The position numbers were made by a program, and so were the translations under genes. 64,000 bases of DNA, from NCBI GenBank assembly GCA_037127255.1, contig JBANSL010000004.1:6634001-6698000 (forward strand), written 5' to 3'. This document shows, one piece after another, positions 34,209 to 46,257 of the stretch (position 1 is the stretch's first letter; each line of letters begins with the position of its first letter). Under the pieces are notes generated by a model. That model did no database searches. It saw only the letters and a list, made by a program, of their open reading frames with translations, and had not been told where the DNA came from. Source of the stretch: Persicaria tinctoria (Eukaryota; Streptophyta; Magnoliopsida; Caryophyllales; Polygonaceae).

Positions 34209-36069
34209 ATGAATCCTTTGGTACAAATGATTCGTTACCAAAACTTGGTGCTCTTTATGGTCATTCTTCTTGCGAGTTGCGGTGATTCCAAGAGTCGACA
34301 ACCAAGGGATTTCCATCATATCCCGTTAGGCAAAGGGGCGATAGGACCCGAGACCCTTGCATTTGACTGTCAAGGAAGAGGACCTTATGTTGGAGTCTCC
34401 GATGGACGGATACTCCGATGGACAGGTCTTCCCCGTTTAGGTTGGACAACATTTGCGGTGATGCCAAATTGGTAATTTGTATTTCTCCCTAGAGATAACT
34501 TAAAGTAGATTCTTTTACGTTGATGTGGTGTTTCTTTTAAACAAATAATTTGTTGGATCTGTTGGTCTCACATTGAAAGTTGAAACAAGCCAAACCTAGT
34601 ATATAAGCCGGTGGATTAAACCTTCTGTTGTCATTTGGTTTTAGATAGAACCTCATCGCATAGGTTCTCTTTTTTAATTTATTCAATTTTTTTTAGAAAA
34701 AACATTTTTGTAAAAAAAAATGTTATCGGTGCAAGAAGAATATATTGAAGGAGGTGATATGTATCATCTTGATTTGGTTATTAGGTGTGTTATTCGAGAC
34801 AAACGAGCCGAAACCAATTTTTAAATGAGTTTTTTTTTTTATCAAGCTTGACTTGTTTAGGAAATGAACGAGTTCGGGCCGAACTTTGTTCGAGTTTTAA
34901 ACAGTTCTACTTACCTACTTGGTTATAACATATTAACTTGAAGAAAATTTTAAAAATTCCATAAAATTCGAGCTATTCGAACTTAATTGAACAAGCCGAG
35001 CATTCCACTGAGCTTAAAATCCTATTCATTCTCAGATTTTTTAGATAAATGAACAAGCTCGAATCGAGCTTTTTTCAAGCCAATCTTGAACTATTTAGTT
35101 CATATAACATTACTTATGCTTCCTATATTTTTTTTTAGTGTTCTTTAAATAATTGAAAGCCATTTTCCTCATTAAAGTAGGACTACAATTTAGATTTTAC
35201 AGGTAACACAAATTCGATTTCATTAACATCATGAATTTCTTCCCTCCTTTTTTCAGGTCAATGAGTTGTTTTGGGTTGAACAATTCTCCAAATCTACGTA
35301 ACTGTGGAAGACCTTTAGGTCTTAAGTTTCACCCGAAAACATGCGAACTATATGTAGCAGATGCATACCATGGGTTAGTTGCAGTCGGCCACAAAGGTGG
35401 TCGCGGTGTTTCCCTGGTGAACGGCGCCGAAGGAGTCCCATTCAAGTTTACGAATTCTCTAGACATTGATCATGAGAGCGGGGTCATATACTTCACCGAT
35501 ACAAGCTCAAGATTTGAACAATGGTACATTATCATCTATGTCGCTTAAATGATTTTCTAGACCGTTTTTTAGAACACTGCTAAACTATCTAAAATGATCA
35601 TAGGGAGGCCATGCGAGCAATTGCTACAGGAGACCACACAGGGAGGTTGATGACATACGATCCAGACACCCAGATAGTGAAAGTGCTACTCAACAACTTG
35701 AGCTTTGCCAATGGAGTATCACTTAGCCGAAATAAGGATTTTTTGTTAGTAGCTGAAACAACAACACGCAAAATCATTAGGTTATGGCTAAAAGGGGTGA
35801 GATGTAACACGAGCGATGTGTTTCTTAGCCTTGAAGGGCGTCCCGATAACATAAACAGAGATTTTGATGGTAACTTTTGGATTGCGTTACGACAAGTGCA
35901 GACGCCAGTTACGCCCATAAAAGTAGATGAGAGCGGAAGGATTTTAGAACGGCTAGAGGCTGCAAGCGGGGAATCGTTGTCGAATGCAAGTGATGTTTCG
36001 GAATTCAATGGTAGGTTGTGGATTGGATCAGTTGTTAACACTTATATTGAAGTAGCTTTAGGAACGTAA
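34209..36069 (+). CDS. Strictosidine-synthase-like protein, copy C
   Basis: Exons 34209-34471, 35257-35523 and 35604-36069 join in phase to give 331 aa with no stop. The layout is the same as copy A: a hydrophobic N-terminal signal-like segment, then beta-propeller motifs GPYVGVSDGRILRW, CGRPLGLKFHPKTC, DAYHGLVAVGHKGGRG, TGRLMTYDP, FANGVSLSRNKDFLLV and GRPDNINRDFDGNFWIAL. The normal family end EVALGT is kept, so this is the best preserved of the three copies. Known relatives include strictosidine synthase and several plant propeller proteins of unproven activity, and the substrate cannot be told from sequence. The upstream ATG seen in copy A is out of frame here, which fixes the start. The close similarity to A, including flanks and the intron MITE, points to a recent segmental duplication. 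Confidence 0.9.
34792..35110. mobile_element. CGAGC-rich hAT MITE in intron 1 of copy C (degraded)
   Basis: It occupies the same intron position as 18721-19075. The left flank TTGGTTAT is kept at 34784-34791, but the right end has decayed, so the boundary is approximate. Confidence 0.65.
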
Positions 36070-36372
36070 ATCGATCGAGAGTTAAAATGTATATATGTTG
36101 CATTCTAATTAATTAGCTTGCGTTTTAATTAGTTTGAAATAAGGTTAATTTACTTGAAGTCTTGAAATTTGTTCACAACTTGTTTTTTTAGTTCTTATAA
36201 CTAAACTACCATTATAATTAGACAAGATCAATATAAGCAAGTAAGCAACATTTAGAACATCTTATGAATAATTATCTACAAAAACTTGTTAACTTCACTA
36301 GTGCGACATACCGTAGCTAGAAGACGAGCAACCATATTAGTATGACGACTAATATAAAATAACTTTTTTTTT

Positions 36373-36650
36373 AACAATAGACAAAAATTAAAATGTCTTT
36401 ACACATAAAGATTATTCTTGATCATCCTGAGGGAGGGTACAAGAATTACAATTAAAATCATTCTTAACTATGAAATTTGCCACTAAGTTGGCCTCTCTGA
36501 AAGTCTGAAGCAGTGTCGGAAATTTACTGATGAGAATGTTGAGTCTTCCAATCTTTTCAATTACTCTAAAGATCTCCCATGGTACCTTGAATTGTTTTAA
36601 ATGACTAAAAAAACTAACTGAACGAATGTCAGATAAAATAAGCCCCAAGT
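36373..36650 (-). pseudogene. LINE RNase H fragment in the 3' flank of copy C
   Basis: The minus strand encodes LPTLLQTFREANLVANFIVKN-like sequence, matching the final RNase H motif. A T-run at 36364-36372 represents the tail. The fragment interrupts sequence that is continuous behind copy A. Confidence 0.6.
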
Positions 36651-36739
36651 TGCTAAACAATGGTGAATGGATAAAAATAATCAATTATCACCTTTTAATC
36701 CGTCTCTTATATCCTATATATGTCATCAAAATATATATC

Positions 36740-37140
36740 TTAGAGGAGCGGAGCTAGGGAGTCATGTGGCCTGTGGGGTCACGTGCCCCCTCTCATACGA
36801 CGAACTATCAAGGTGTATTCTCCTTGTTGATAGCTTCGTTTTGATATATAATACGCCATAATCCGACGTCTTAGTAAAAAGTTATGAATATTTAAAAATT
36901 AAAGTTATTCATATTAATCACTTTAATTTTGTTTCATTAGACTATAATGTTTTTATATTTTACTTAAATTAACATTTACATACTATAATTCATCTCAAGA
37001 CCTTTGAAATGAGAGGGACGGTTATACTAATTATCATTTCGACAATTAAATAAGAAGTTACATAGGTTTAAATTTTTTATATCTAGTTATGCATTATAAT
37101 TTTTTATATGTTATGGTGAGTGCAACAAGTTATATATTGA
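36740..37140. other. Intergenic; transposon-terminus-like sequence
   Basis: GAGGAGCGGAGCTAGGGAG at 36744 resembles a common plant transposon end, but no partner end was found. The remainder is AT-rich spacer. Confidence 0.3.
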
Positions 37141-37144
37141 GTAT

Positions 37145-37565
37145 TGACTATGGTTGTTATTCAAGCCAAACAAGTCTAGTATTGCTCGATTATATTTAGC
37201 TCATTTAGAAACGAGTCGAGCTTGAGTCGAACCTATATTTGAACTTGAGCTCATACTCGGCTTGTTTAGCAAATGAACGAGCTTGATCTGAGTTTTTTTT
37301 TCCAAGTATTATGCAACCTTAATTACTTGCTCATTACATAGTAACTCAAAAGAGAATTTGTAAATTTCACAAAAATTTGTGCTATTTGAGTTTCAATCGA
37401 TCCGAGCCGAGCTTTGAATCGAGCATGAAAATGTACTTATAATAAGCTCATTTTGTAAATGAAGTTCGAGTCGAGTTTTTATTGAGCAAAACTCGAGCCG
37501 GGCTTTTATTGAGCAAAACTCGAGCCAAGCTCTAGCTATTCGGCTAATATAACAACAATAATCTT
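37145..37565. mobile_element. Third copy of the CGAGC-rich hAT-like MITE
   Basis: GAGCTTGAGTCGAAC, AATGAACGAGCTTG and repeated CGAGC words match the elements in the SSL introns. Its own ends and target duplication are not clear. Confidence 0.5.
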
Positions 37566-38080
37566 CACTTAATATTTATTATATTGCATTTTCTATACTT
37601 ATTTAGTTAAAAAAATCTCGGATATTTCATTTGTTTCTTTAGTATCGTACTATATATAGATCTTTATGTCAGTTTAATCCAAAACTATATCGCATGTAAA
37701 ATGATAATAAATAATTTTTTCTTAAAATTTATTTATTATCATTTATTAAAATTTTCAAAAAATATCTCAAAATATCTTACTTTTTTTTTTTTGAAGGTTC
37801 TTTGTAAGAGGATGGATGATTGGATGGTTCCGTGTAAGATGAAATGTGGCAAAACAAGAGAAAATGAGAGTTGGGAAAAGAGGAAATAGTAATCATATTC
37901 ATCTTGGCATCCGAGGTAGGTCCAAAGTTGCAAACAAAATTTATTAATTAAAGAGGCTTATGTGTGTTCTAGAGGATTTTCTAAGAGGTGGTGGGCTATC
38001 AATAGGAGAAGGAGATGGTTAACTCAAAGGCGGATTGAAGTTGGCTAGCCCGTTCCATTTTTATAAAAATAAAATAATAG
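37566..38080. other. AT-rich intergenic sequence
   Basis: No gene, RNA or defined repeat was recognised. Confidence 0.35.
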
Positions 38081-38089
38081 GTAAAAAAA

Positions 38090-38912
38090 AGAGAAAATTA
38101 ATTAAAATGTCAATACCTTTGGGGTATAGTAAAAATATATCATCGACTTTCAAATATAATAAAAATATCCCGACCTTTGAGGGTAGTGGTAATATATTAC
38201 CACGGGTTTTCTCGCTGGGCAAAAATGCTGACAAGGCAGTCTACATGGATTTATTTTTTTGACAAAGGAGCCTGCGTAGAAGCATTTTTACAAACTAGCA
38301 CTAAAGTTGGGTTTTCTTGAACGTTTCCTTAGGAAACAAAATAAATCGACAACAAAATTAAACCAGAAAAACGAAATTAATTCAACCAAGCAACTAATCC
38401 GATCAAAATAGCATCAAATTAACACAAGACGACTATTCCTAACACCAAACCGACAATATAACTAAACCGACAACAACAACAACAACAAAGAGGAGAAAAA
38501 ACAAAACTTACTCAGCCAAGCCCATGAACGAATCGAAGTGGAAGAAGATGTGGGAGAGGGACATCTCAAAATAGACGACCACGGGGAGGAAGACTGTCAT
38601 TGAAGAGGAATTATGAGCTTCCAAGAAGACAGTTCAAGAGGTGACTACGAAAAGAAGATAGAAGGTAGGAAAATGCGTATTGTGTATGAATCCAGTTCAA
38701 CTCTTTATTTTTTTTCTTAAAAAAATTGTTCAAGAAAATCCTTGTAAAAAAATCCGCGTTGGCTGCATTGTCAGCAATTTTGACCCGTGAGAAAACTCGT
38801 GGTAATATATCAACACTATCCTCAAATGTTGGGATATTTTTATTACATTTGAAAGTTTAGGATATATTTTTACCACACCCCCAAAGGTGAGAGTATTTTA
38901 ATTAGTTTTCCC
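38090..38912. mobile_element. Mutator-like MITE with about 155-bp terminal inverted repeats
   Basis: The arms 38090-38245 and 38757-38912 are inverted copies of each other, sharing for example AATATATTACCACG and TAATAAAAATATCCC. A 9-bp duplication GTAAAAAAA flanks the element at 38081-38089 and 38913-38921. Long inverted ends plus a 9-bp duplication are the Mutator signature. The central 500 bp is unique, contains a (CAA)n run at about 38468-38486, and encodes nothing clear. Confidence 0.78.
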
Positions 38913-38929
38913 GTAAAAAAATTATTTAT

Positions 38930-39253
38930 TCACGCATATCTACGAACAATTTCTCCTATATCGACGAATAATTTCGTTTTTCTAACTAATAATCGGTCAT
39001 ATACATATGAATAATCTTTTATATCCAACACAATTTAAGTAAACAAATTTACTTATATATATGAATAATCACTTGTATATATACGAATAATCTCTTATAT
39101 CGAGCACAATTTAATTAAATAAATAATTGTTTATATATATATACGAGTAATGACTTATATCGCTACGAATAATATTTACATGCAATACTTGCGAATAATA
39201 TTTATGTAAGAATAATATGTTCAGTACATAATCTATTCAATACATACGAATAA
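38930..39253. repeat. CGAATAAT-rich degenerate repeat tract
   Basis: The word CGAATAAT or TGAATAAT recurs every 15-40 bp. The same texture appears at 40615-40680, 41080-41850, 42815-42866 and 50430-50540. Two LINEs and an inverted-repeat element have inserted into it. Confidence 0.55.
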
Positions 39254-40614
39254 ACTTCTGGAATGATCTCTGGATTGGACAAACACCCCTTAAAACAATT
39301 ATCCCAGATAATCAACAGATCGATGAGTCAATAAACATACAATACTTCATTAAAGAAAACAAAGTATGGGACCGGGACAAATTACTTAGGGAGCTACAAG
39401 GACGGTTACCAAATGACTTAATAGAAAAAATCACAACAGTACCACTACCCGAGAATATCCATGTTGATAGACTATATTGGAAATGGAGTAAGAATAGGTG
39501 GTATACAACAACCTCGGCAATTGATATGATACATAAATCCAAAAACCACACAAATTCGGATATAAGCTGGGTTTGGGAGCTGAATAACCCTCCCAAAATA
39601 AAATCATTCTTGTGGAAAGTCCTAAAAAATGCAGTACCAACAACGGTTAGATTAGCATCTAGAAGACTAGGGATCCCCACAAATTGCCCCCATTGCGACT
39701 CATGCTACGAAGACTTATATCACTTATTATGGGATTGCCCAATTACACGGGGCGCTCTGATGGCAAATGACCCAGGTTCCTTTATAAAGATGCATGGTTG
39801 GTTTGAGAAAGGATACCCGATCAATGAAACTATTTGGAATATTAAGAACACAATTGGGAAAACAAAATTTGAAGACATAGCATTTATCTGGTGGAGCATC
39901 TGGTTCTCTAGAAACAAAACACACTTCGACAGTATAACACCAGATATAAGAAAGATACTAGCTTTCAAAAAAGATCAAAAATTTATATGGACAACAACAC
40001 AAGCAACAGAACATACAAAAGATAGTATAGCAACTACAACAAGCAACCCAAAACCCAGATTAACTTCAAAAAGAAAAAGAACCAAATGGGAACCACCTCC
40101 CCAAGATACATATAAACTTAACTTTGATGGCTCACTATCCCCTAGAAATAAAGGCACTTTCGGGTTTATCATCCGAGACCACAAAGGCTCTCCTGCCTAC
40201 TGTGGCTGGGGACTATCACCGATCGATTCTGTTTGTGGTTGTGAAAGCCATGGACTATGGAGTGGCATTCACGCTGCAAAGGAATTAGGAATAACAAAAT
40301 TGACTATAGAAGGAGATAACTTAACAATTATTAAGTGTTTAAAAGGGTTGGGGAAGCCTACTGGAGACTCGGATATGATTGTCTCAGACAGTCTAGTCTC
40401 GTTAGGCTTCTTTTGTTCGGTCGAGATTCGTCATGTCTACCGGGAAGCTAATCTAGTGGCAGATCGACTGTCAAGACTTGATTCGGCTTCACTTGGTCCA
40501 ATGACTCCTGATGACTCTCTCTTGCGTAGTCTCATCCGAAAGGATGCTCTTGGCTGATAGGGCTTAGCCCTATGGCCAAATTTTTTCCGTTTCAAAAAAA
40601 AAAAAAAAAAAAAA
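39254..40614 (+). mobile_element. 5'-truncated LINE (same family as 42867-50428)
   Basis: A perfect 12-bp duplication ACATACGAATAA (39242-39253 and 40615-40626) flanks the insertion, which ends in a long A-run (40594-40614). A 343-codon open frame (39526-40557) encodes the zinc-binding motif (CPHCDSCYEDLYHLLWDC) and RNase H (KLNFDGSLS, GFIIRD, IEGDN, EIRHVYREANLVADRLSR). The coding is closely similar to 49351-50382 but without that copy's stops, so this truncated copy seems to descend from a more intact source. Confidence 0.9.
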
Positions 40615-40680
40615 ACATACGAATAATATCTAGAATACTTATAAATAATATATACACATGAATAATCTATTGACACATAT

Positions 40681-40850
<170 letters not shown>

Positions 40851-41849
40851 AGGTTGGGTCAGGTGTTTACACCCCTTATTGTGTTTTGTGTTAACAAATA
40901 TAGGCCATTGATTGATTAGAAATGAATGAGTGAGATTAATTGAGACTTTTCCTTTTTATTTAAATAAAAAAGAGTAGGTCCCACCACTTTAATAGCCAAC
41001 TTGTAGAGGAAGCGCGTGCGTTGATTTTTTAGGTAGCGTTTTTTTTTTGTGGGGATGAGGAGATTTTGCTTCCATTATGCGTTCGATGAAAATATTCGCT
41101 AGGATAATGGTAAGTATTCGCTAGGATAATAGTAATTATTCGCTAAATTGATTGTTATTATTCGTCTATAAATATGAGTTATCAATAATAGCAAAAGGGT
41201 TGGTCAATTTTTCAACTATTCGCTAGGCTGATAGTAATTATTCGTCAAGTTGACAGTAATTATTCGCTAGGTTAACAAAATATATAAATGTAATTCTTGA
41301 TTTCCACCTCTAATTAACCACATACATATGAATAATTCTTTACTATCACCGAATAATTCCTTATTATTACTGAATAGAAACTGTGAACTTGTCGAATAGT
41401 TCCTTACTATCACCGAATAATTCCTTATTATTACCGAATAGAAACTATGAACTTGTCGAATAATGACTATGAACATGAGATTAATAGAACAATCATATGA
41501 ATTAAATTGATCGTTATTATTCGCTAGCATATAAAATATGAATTAAATACAAATAAACATATGAATAATTTCTAATTATCAACGAACAATGACTCTGAAC
41601 TTGCCGAATAGTCGATAAATGACATTGAATTTCAAGAAACATATATCTAATTGCCCCATATATATGAACAAGTCCAGATTATGAACGAAAAATTACTCTG
41701 AATTTACTGAATATTCGATAAATAGAATTGTCGATAAAGTCATGAGTTTGAATTTCAAGAAACCTATATCTAATTGCCCCATATAGATGAACAATTCCTG
41801 ATAATCAACGAATAATTACTCTGAATTTGCCGCACATTCGATAAATTGA

Positions 41850-42440
41850 TATCCTCCTCCGATGACCTCCCCCTCGACCGCTGGTGTTGTCTTCCTCCTC
41901 CAACAGCCCTTCTTCGCCCTTGTCGGTTCAGATCTAGAACCTCGAAGCCCCATGGCTTCCCTCCGCCGACGCTCATTTGGTCACAGATCTCCTTCGCTCA
42001 TCCCCGTCGCCCACATATTCGATCTCCCTCAAGTTGAGGGCCTCAACCCATCGTTGTCAGAATCGCCATCTCGACCGCCGGTGTTGTCTCCCTCCTCCAG
42101 CAGCCCTCCCCGGCCCTCCCCATCCTTCTCGGTTCAGATCTACAACATCGAAGCCCCATGACTTCCCTCCGCCGGCGCTCAATTGCTCACAGATCTCCTC
42201 CTCTCGGTTCATATCTACAACATCGAAGCCCCATGGCTTCCCTCCGCCGGCGCTCAATTGCTCACAGATCTCCTCCTCTCGATTCAGATCTACAACATCG
42301 AAGCCCCATGGCCTTCCTCCGCCGGCGCTCAATTGCTCACAGATCTCCTCCGCTCATCGCCGCCGCCTTCACCGGTTACGTCGGATGCCATCTTCGGCCG
42401 CCCAATTCTCTCTCTAATTTGTACGGTTGTGTGATGGGAG
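41850..42440 (+). repeat. GC-rich block with a 75-bp minisatellite
   Basis: Units start at about 41924 (diverged, separate), 42130, 42205 and 42280, the last three in direct tandem. Each contains GGTTCAGATCTACAACATCG, then CCCCATGGCTTCCCTCCGCC, then CTCACAGATCTCCTC. Because 75 is a multiple of three, all frames repeat as 25-residue units (ASLRRRS in one, STTSKPHGFPPPALNCSQIS in another). It resembles the start of a gene amplified inside a transposon. I cannot name the source gene. Confidence 0.75.
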
Positions 42441-42654
42441 ATTTGAGAGTGGTTAGGGTTCTTAAAAAAAAAAATGGATTAGGGAGTGGCTACACGCACT
42501 GGATACGTGAGTGTGGAAAGTTTTACTGGGACCCATTTATTTTTTTATTTATAAATTAGAAAAACTAACAATTAATCTTAGCCTTCCAATTACCCTCAAT
42601 CAATGGTCCATATTTGTTAACACAAAACACAATAAGGCTTGTAAACATTTGATC

Positions 42655-42812
<158 letters not shown>

Positions 42813-42866
42813 ACACACAATACTTACGAATAATATCTACATATGAATACTCTATCTACAATACAT

Positions 42867-43562
42867 AAGAATTTGACGGATGGAACCCAAAAACCCAAAT
42901 TGAACAAAGGGAACGCGCTCTTTCACGCGCGCCCCTTCACCCTTCTCCCCAAACCAAAACAAGAACACAGATCCAAAAAATACCTCAAATCGATTGCTTT
43001 GCATAGATTAATCTACTCCTACGTTCATCCTTTGATTCGATCTGTCAAGTTAAAGTGTTTCTGGCACTGGATCTGGCCAAATATCCGGATTCCGATGGGT
43101 GTGAAGGGGCTTCTGTTCTCTCTGCTAGGGTTCTGGCCATACTGTTCAATCAATTCAGCCCTATGGCTTCATCTATCTGCAACGACTGCTCCTATCAAAT
43201 GGCTTTCCTCTGGTTTCATCCCCTCTGTGTACGGTGGATTCAACGGGTGCTGCTTCTCGGATTTCCTAATTTGGGGAGTCATCACTCAAACTCGGCTTCA
43301 TCATCTTTGCTTCCCCAGTTCGCTGGTGTGTTGGGCTATAGACCTCTCTACCCATAGCGGCCACACGGTTCGAGTCCATGCTTCAATCGTTAATGCATGG
43401 CTGGGTGCTTCAGTTCTCTGGGGCTGGGCTTCAGGTTACTGGGTTCCGAGGAATCTGTTCTCATCATGGCTTTTGCTGGTTCTTGGACCTGCTGGGTCTT
43501 CGCTTTGGCAGGTATGTCTACACAACCCCTCTCTTTCTCTCCAAAATCCTAAAGTTATCTGA
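42867..43562 (+). other. LINE leader with an extra open frame
   Basis: One plus-strand frame is open from 42843 to 43562, overlapping the start of ORF1 in a different frame. An internal ATG (MGVKGLLFSLLGFW) lies near 43098. No domain is recognised. It may be untranslated leader or a short extra ORF. Confidence 0.35.
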
Positions 43563-46257
43563 AATCTGCTCATTTAATCCTTCCTTGTGTTTGCTTGATT
43601 CCTATTTAACATTTCACAATGTTCAATCAAATGCTTCTCTTCATACCATCCACCATTCTCGCCCTATACTTCAAAATAAGTGGCTTGCTTTTACTGCCAT
43701 GATCTACTGTAAGTCTCACTGCTTTGCCTTTATGGCTACCAACCAAAATATTAAAGGGAAAGGGATCCTCAATGAGGTTCCACCGACACCCATCGAAAAA
43801 CAACACATTGGGAAACCTTCGGGTGACACCCAAAAACCCAATATCCCATCAAAAACACTGGAAAGTAACAAGGGAATGGCAAAGCTATGGTTTCTTGGTG
43901 ACTTTGGGTTCTGCTTGTCGTATTCCACTGATTCACCTTGCACTGATCATGATATATGGCCTTCAATGCCTATTAAGTGCTACCTTTGCTACTATAATAT
44001 TATGAAATTGGGTTTTATGACACTCCTATCAGCTCCTAATTTGGTGATTGTAATAGAGCATTCTGATTTCTCTGGCTTGTACGGCTTCAATCTTCAATGT
44101 GTTGCTTTAATGGCAAACAAACAACCTAGCAAAGGGAAGAGGAGCCCCAATGGGGATCCACCGACACCCACAATTACCCAACCTAAAGGGAAGCCCTTGT
44201 GCGACACCCACAAACCTCCAATCCCACCTAAACCACACAAAAGTGTCAAAGGAAAAGGAAAGCGTTTTCTTTCCTCTTTCTTTGATCAACTGCGCTATTA
44301 CAATCTCTCTTTTAAATGTGATAACTTAACTAGAAGGAGTAGTTATTTCTACTCTCTGTCAATTACCTATCAGGTTCAGAAATTAAACAAAGCATCCAAG
44401 ATTACTAAATCTGCTAAAACTCTAGTAAGCTATGCTTCTTCACTCATACACTTCAATCCTGCTTTACTAAAATATGCCAATCATCATAATCATTGTCATG
44501 ACCAATGCATTTTAGGATTTCTCACTCTTTTATGGACATCTCATCCTAAAACCTCTACTTCAGCTCGTACTAGACTCTGGTTCTCAGTGACTATCTATTA
44601 TGCTCCTAGCATTGCTAGTTTATCTGATGTTTGTAACCTATCCTCGATTAGTAATCAAAACCTATGTTATGAACTATCACCGGATTATCATATTCAATAT
44701 GGTTGACTTTCTTCTGCTAAGTGCTCTTATTTTGTGCCTTTGCAGATTAAGGTTTTGCAATACTATTATAAATTAATTACAGATTTTAACCAGCCTCACA
44801 TTTTATCTCTTAGCTACTCGTTTGGATTTGCTATAAATGTATGCTTACCTATATTCTACTATCTTTTGTTCCACAACATACTAAGGCTAACCATTATCTG
44901 TAATTTTTTGCTTATAAATTTACCATATTACTATAGTCTCACCTTACTGATGATTCTGTCTATGAAAACTCATGATAAAATAATCATAATTCACCCTGCA
45001 TGTCTACTGCCTGACTATTTGCTTTCTACCCAAGCTTCTATCCATGATCTTGGATTGTTTGACAACCTTGACTTCTCTAATCTCTTTATATATTTTAAAT
45101 TTCTTTACCTAGTATCAATTATGAAGAGGTCTGATTCATATTTGATCTCCTTCTTAACTAAGTTGAATGATATCTTCCTCATAACTAAAGGAAATACACA
45201 TCTAACCTCTCTCATATGGCTATTAAATTACCGTTGTCTCTTTTATCACAGAATAAGGAGAATTGCATCTTTCATAAACTGTGATCAGTACTTGCATACT
45301 CTTTATGATACACACTTAGCTTTTCTCTCATGGTTTTTAAATAACTGATGTCATACTTACAATAGCAGAAGGAGAATTGCATTTTTCATAAACTATGATC
45401 AGTACTATATACTCAATTCTGTTGCCAGTTATCAATTATATATAAAAATTTACTATCATAGACATAACCCTGAACTCTATACTAAGCCTGCTCGAGGGAT
45501 CTTTTCTCTCGAGCAATTTGTTTGTTTACAATCTATACAGATCTTCAACACAACCAGCTGGGAAACAACAATGACTAAGAGCACAAATTGTACTCCAAGA
45601 TTTCAAGATCTCATCTACAAAATAACAACAGTGGTTACAAGGAAATACTGCAAGCAAGAATGGGAAGGAGTAATCTACATTTCACCATCACATAATAACT
45701 CAAATAGAAGGGGCCTTTGGAAGGTTTGCAGCTGCAGTAATTTTTTTTATCTTCCATGGGTTATTACAAGCAACTGCCACATAAACTGTCTCCATTTTTT
45801 GACTTATGAAGCCTTTGCTCTGATTTGCACAGAAATTTCTAAACTTGTAAAACAGAAACAGTGGACACTACATACTCTCAATTATCTATATTTCTCTGCT
45901 AAGGGTTTGAGAATTTATATATGTATTTGCGAGCAACTCATGAGGTTTGATGTACCATTTGTTATATGTCAATCTTCTGGAATACAAAACACAATCATTA
46001 TCACCTCTTATGTTCGAAACCTTGATTCAAAAATTATAACAAACAACCCTCCGGAACCTAGAGTAATTCCAATCAACTACAACCTTACAACACTAAACTT
46101 TACCTCTCCGACTAGAAAAATGAATCCTGAAACCACCAGTAATATCAACACCAAAATCCAAACTAATACAAACCATTTTATAAATCAAAACCTCTACAAG
46201 TATGGTCCTAACTCTTTAAGGTACCAAAACCCCCAACTGGTTTTATATGAAGTTTAG
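43378..46257 (+). pseudogene. Exceptionally long LINE ORF1 (about 960 codons, two TGA stops)
   Basis: A single frame runs from an ATG at 43378 to a TAG at 46255-46257, interrupted only by TGA at 44704-44706 and 45346-45348. I checked the codons across both gaps and found no other stop. In DNA this AT-rich, dozens would be expected by chance, so the frame was under coding selection. The product is rich in Leu, Tyr, Phe, Cys and His, with hydrophobic stretches at about 44800-45000. No zinc knuckle, DUF4283 or RRM is obvious. A module of about 55 residues occurs twice (43733-43880 and 44110-44270). Both copies share MA-x2-Q-x2-KGK, PPTP, GKP-x2-DT and KP-x-IP-x-K. The end overlaps the ORF2 ATG by 11 bp. 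In other plant LINEs ORF1 is an RNA-binding chaperone. The true start could be a later Met. Confidence 0.65.
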
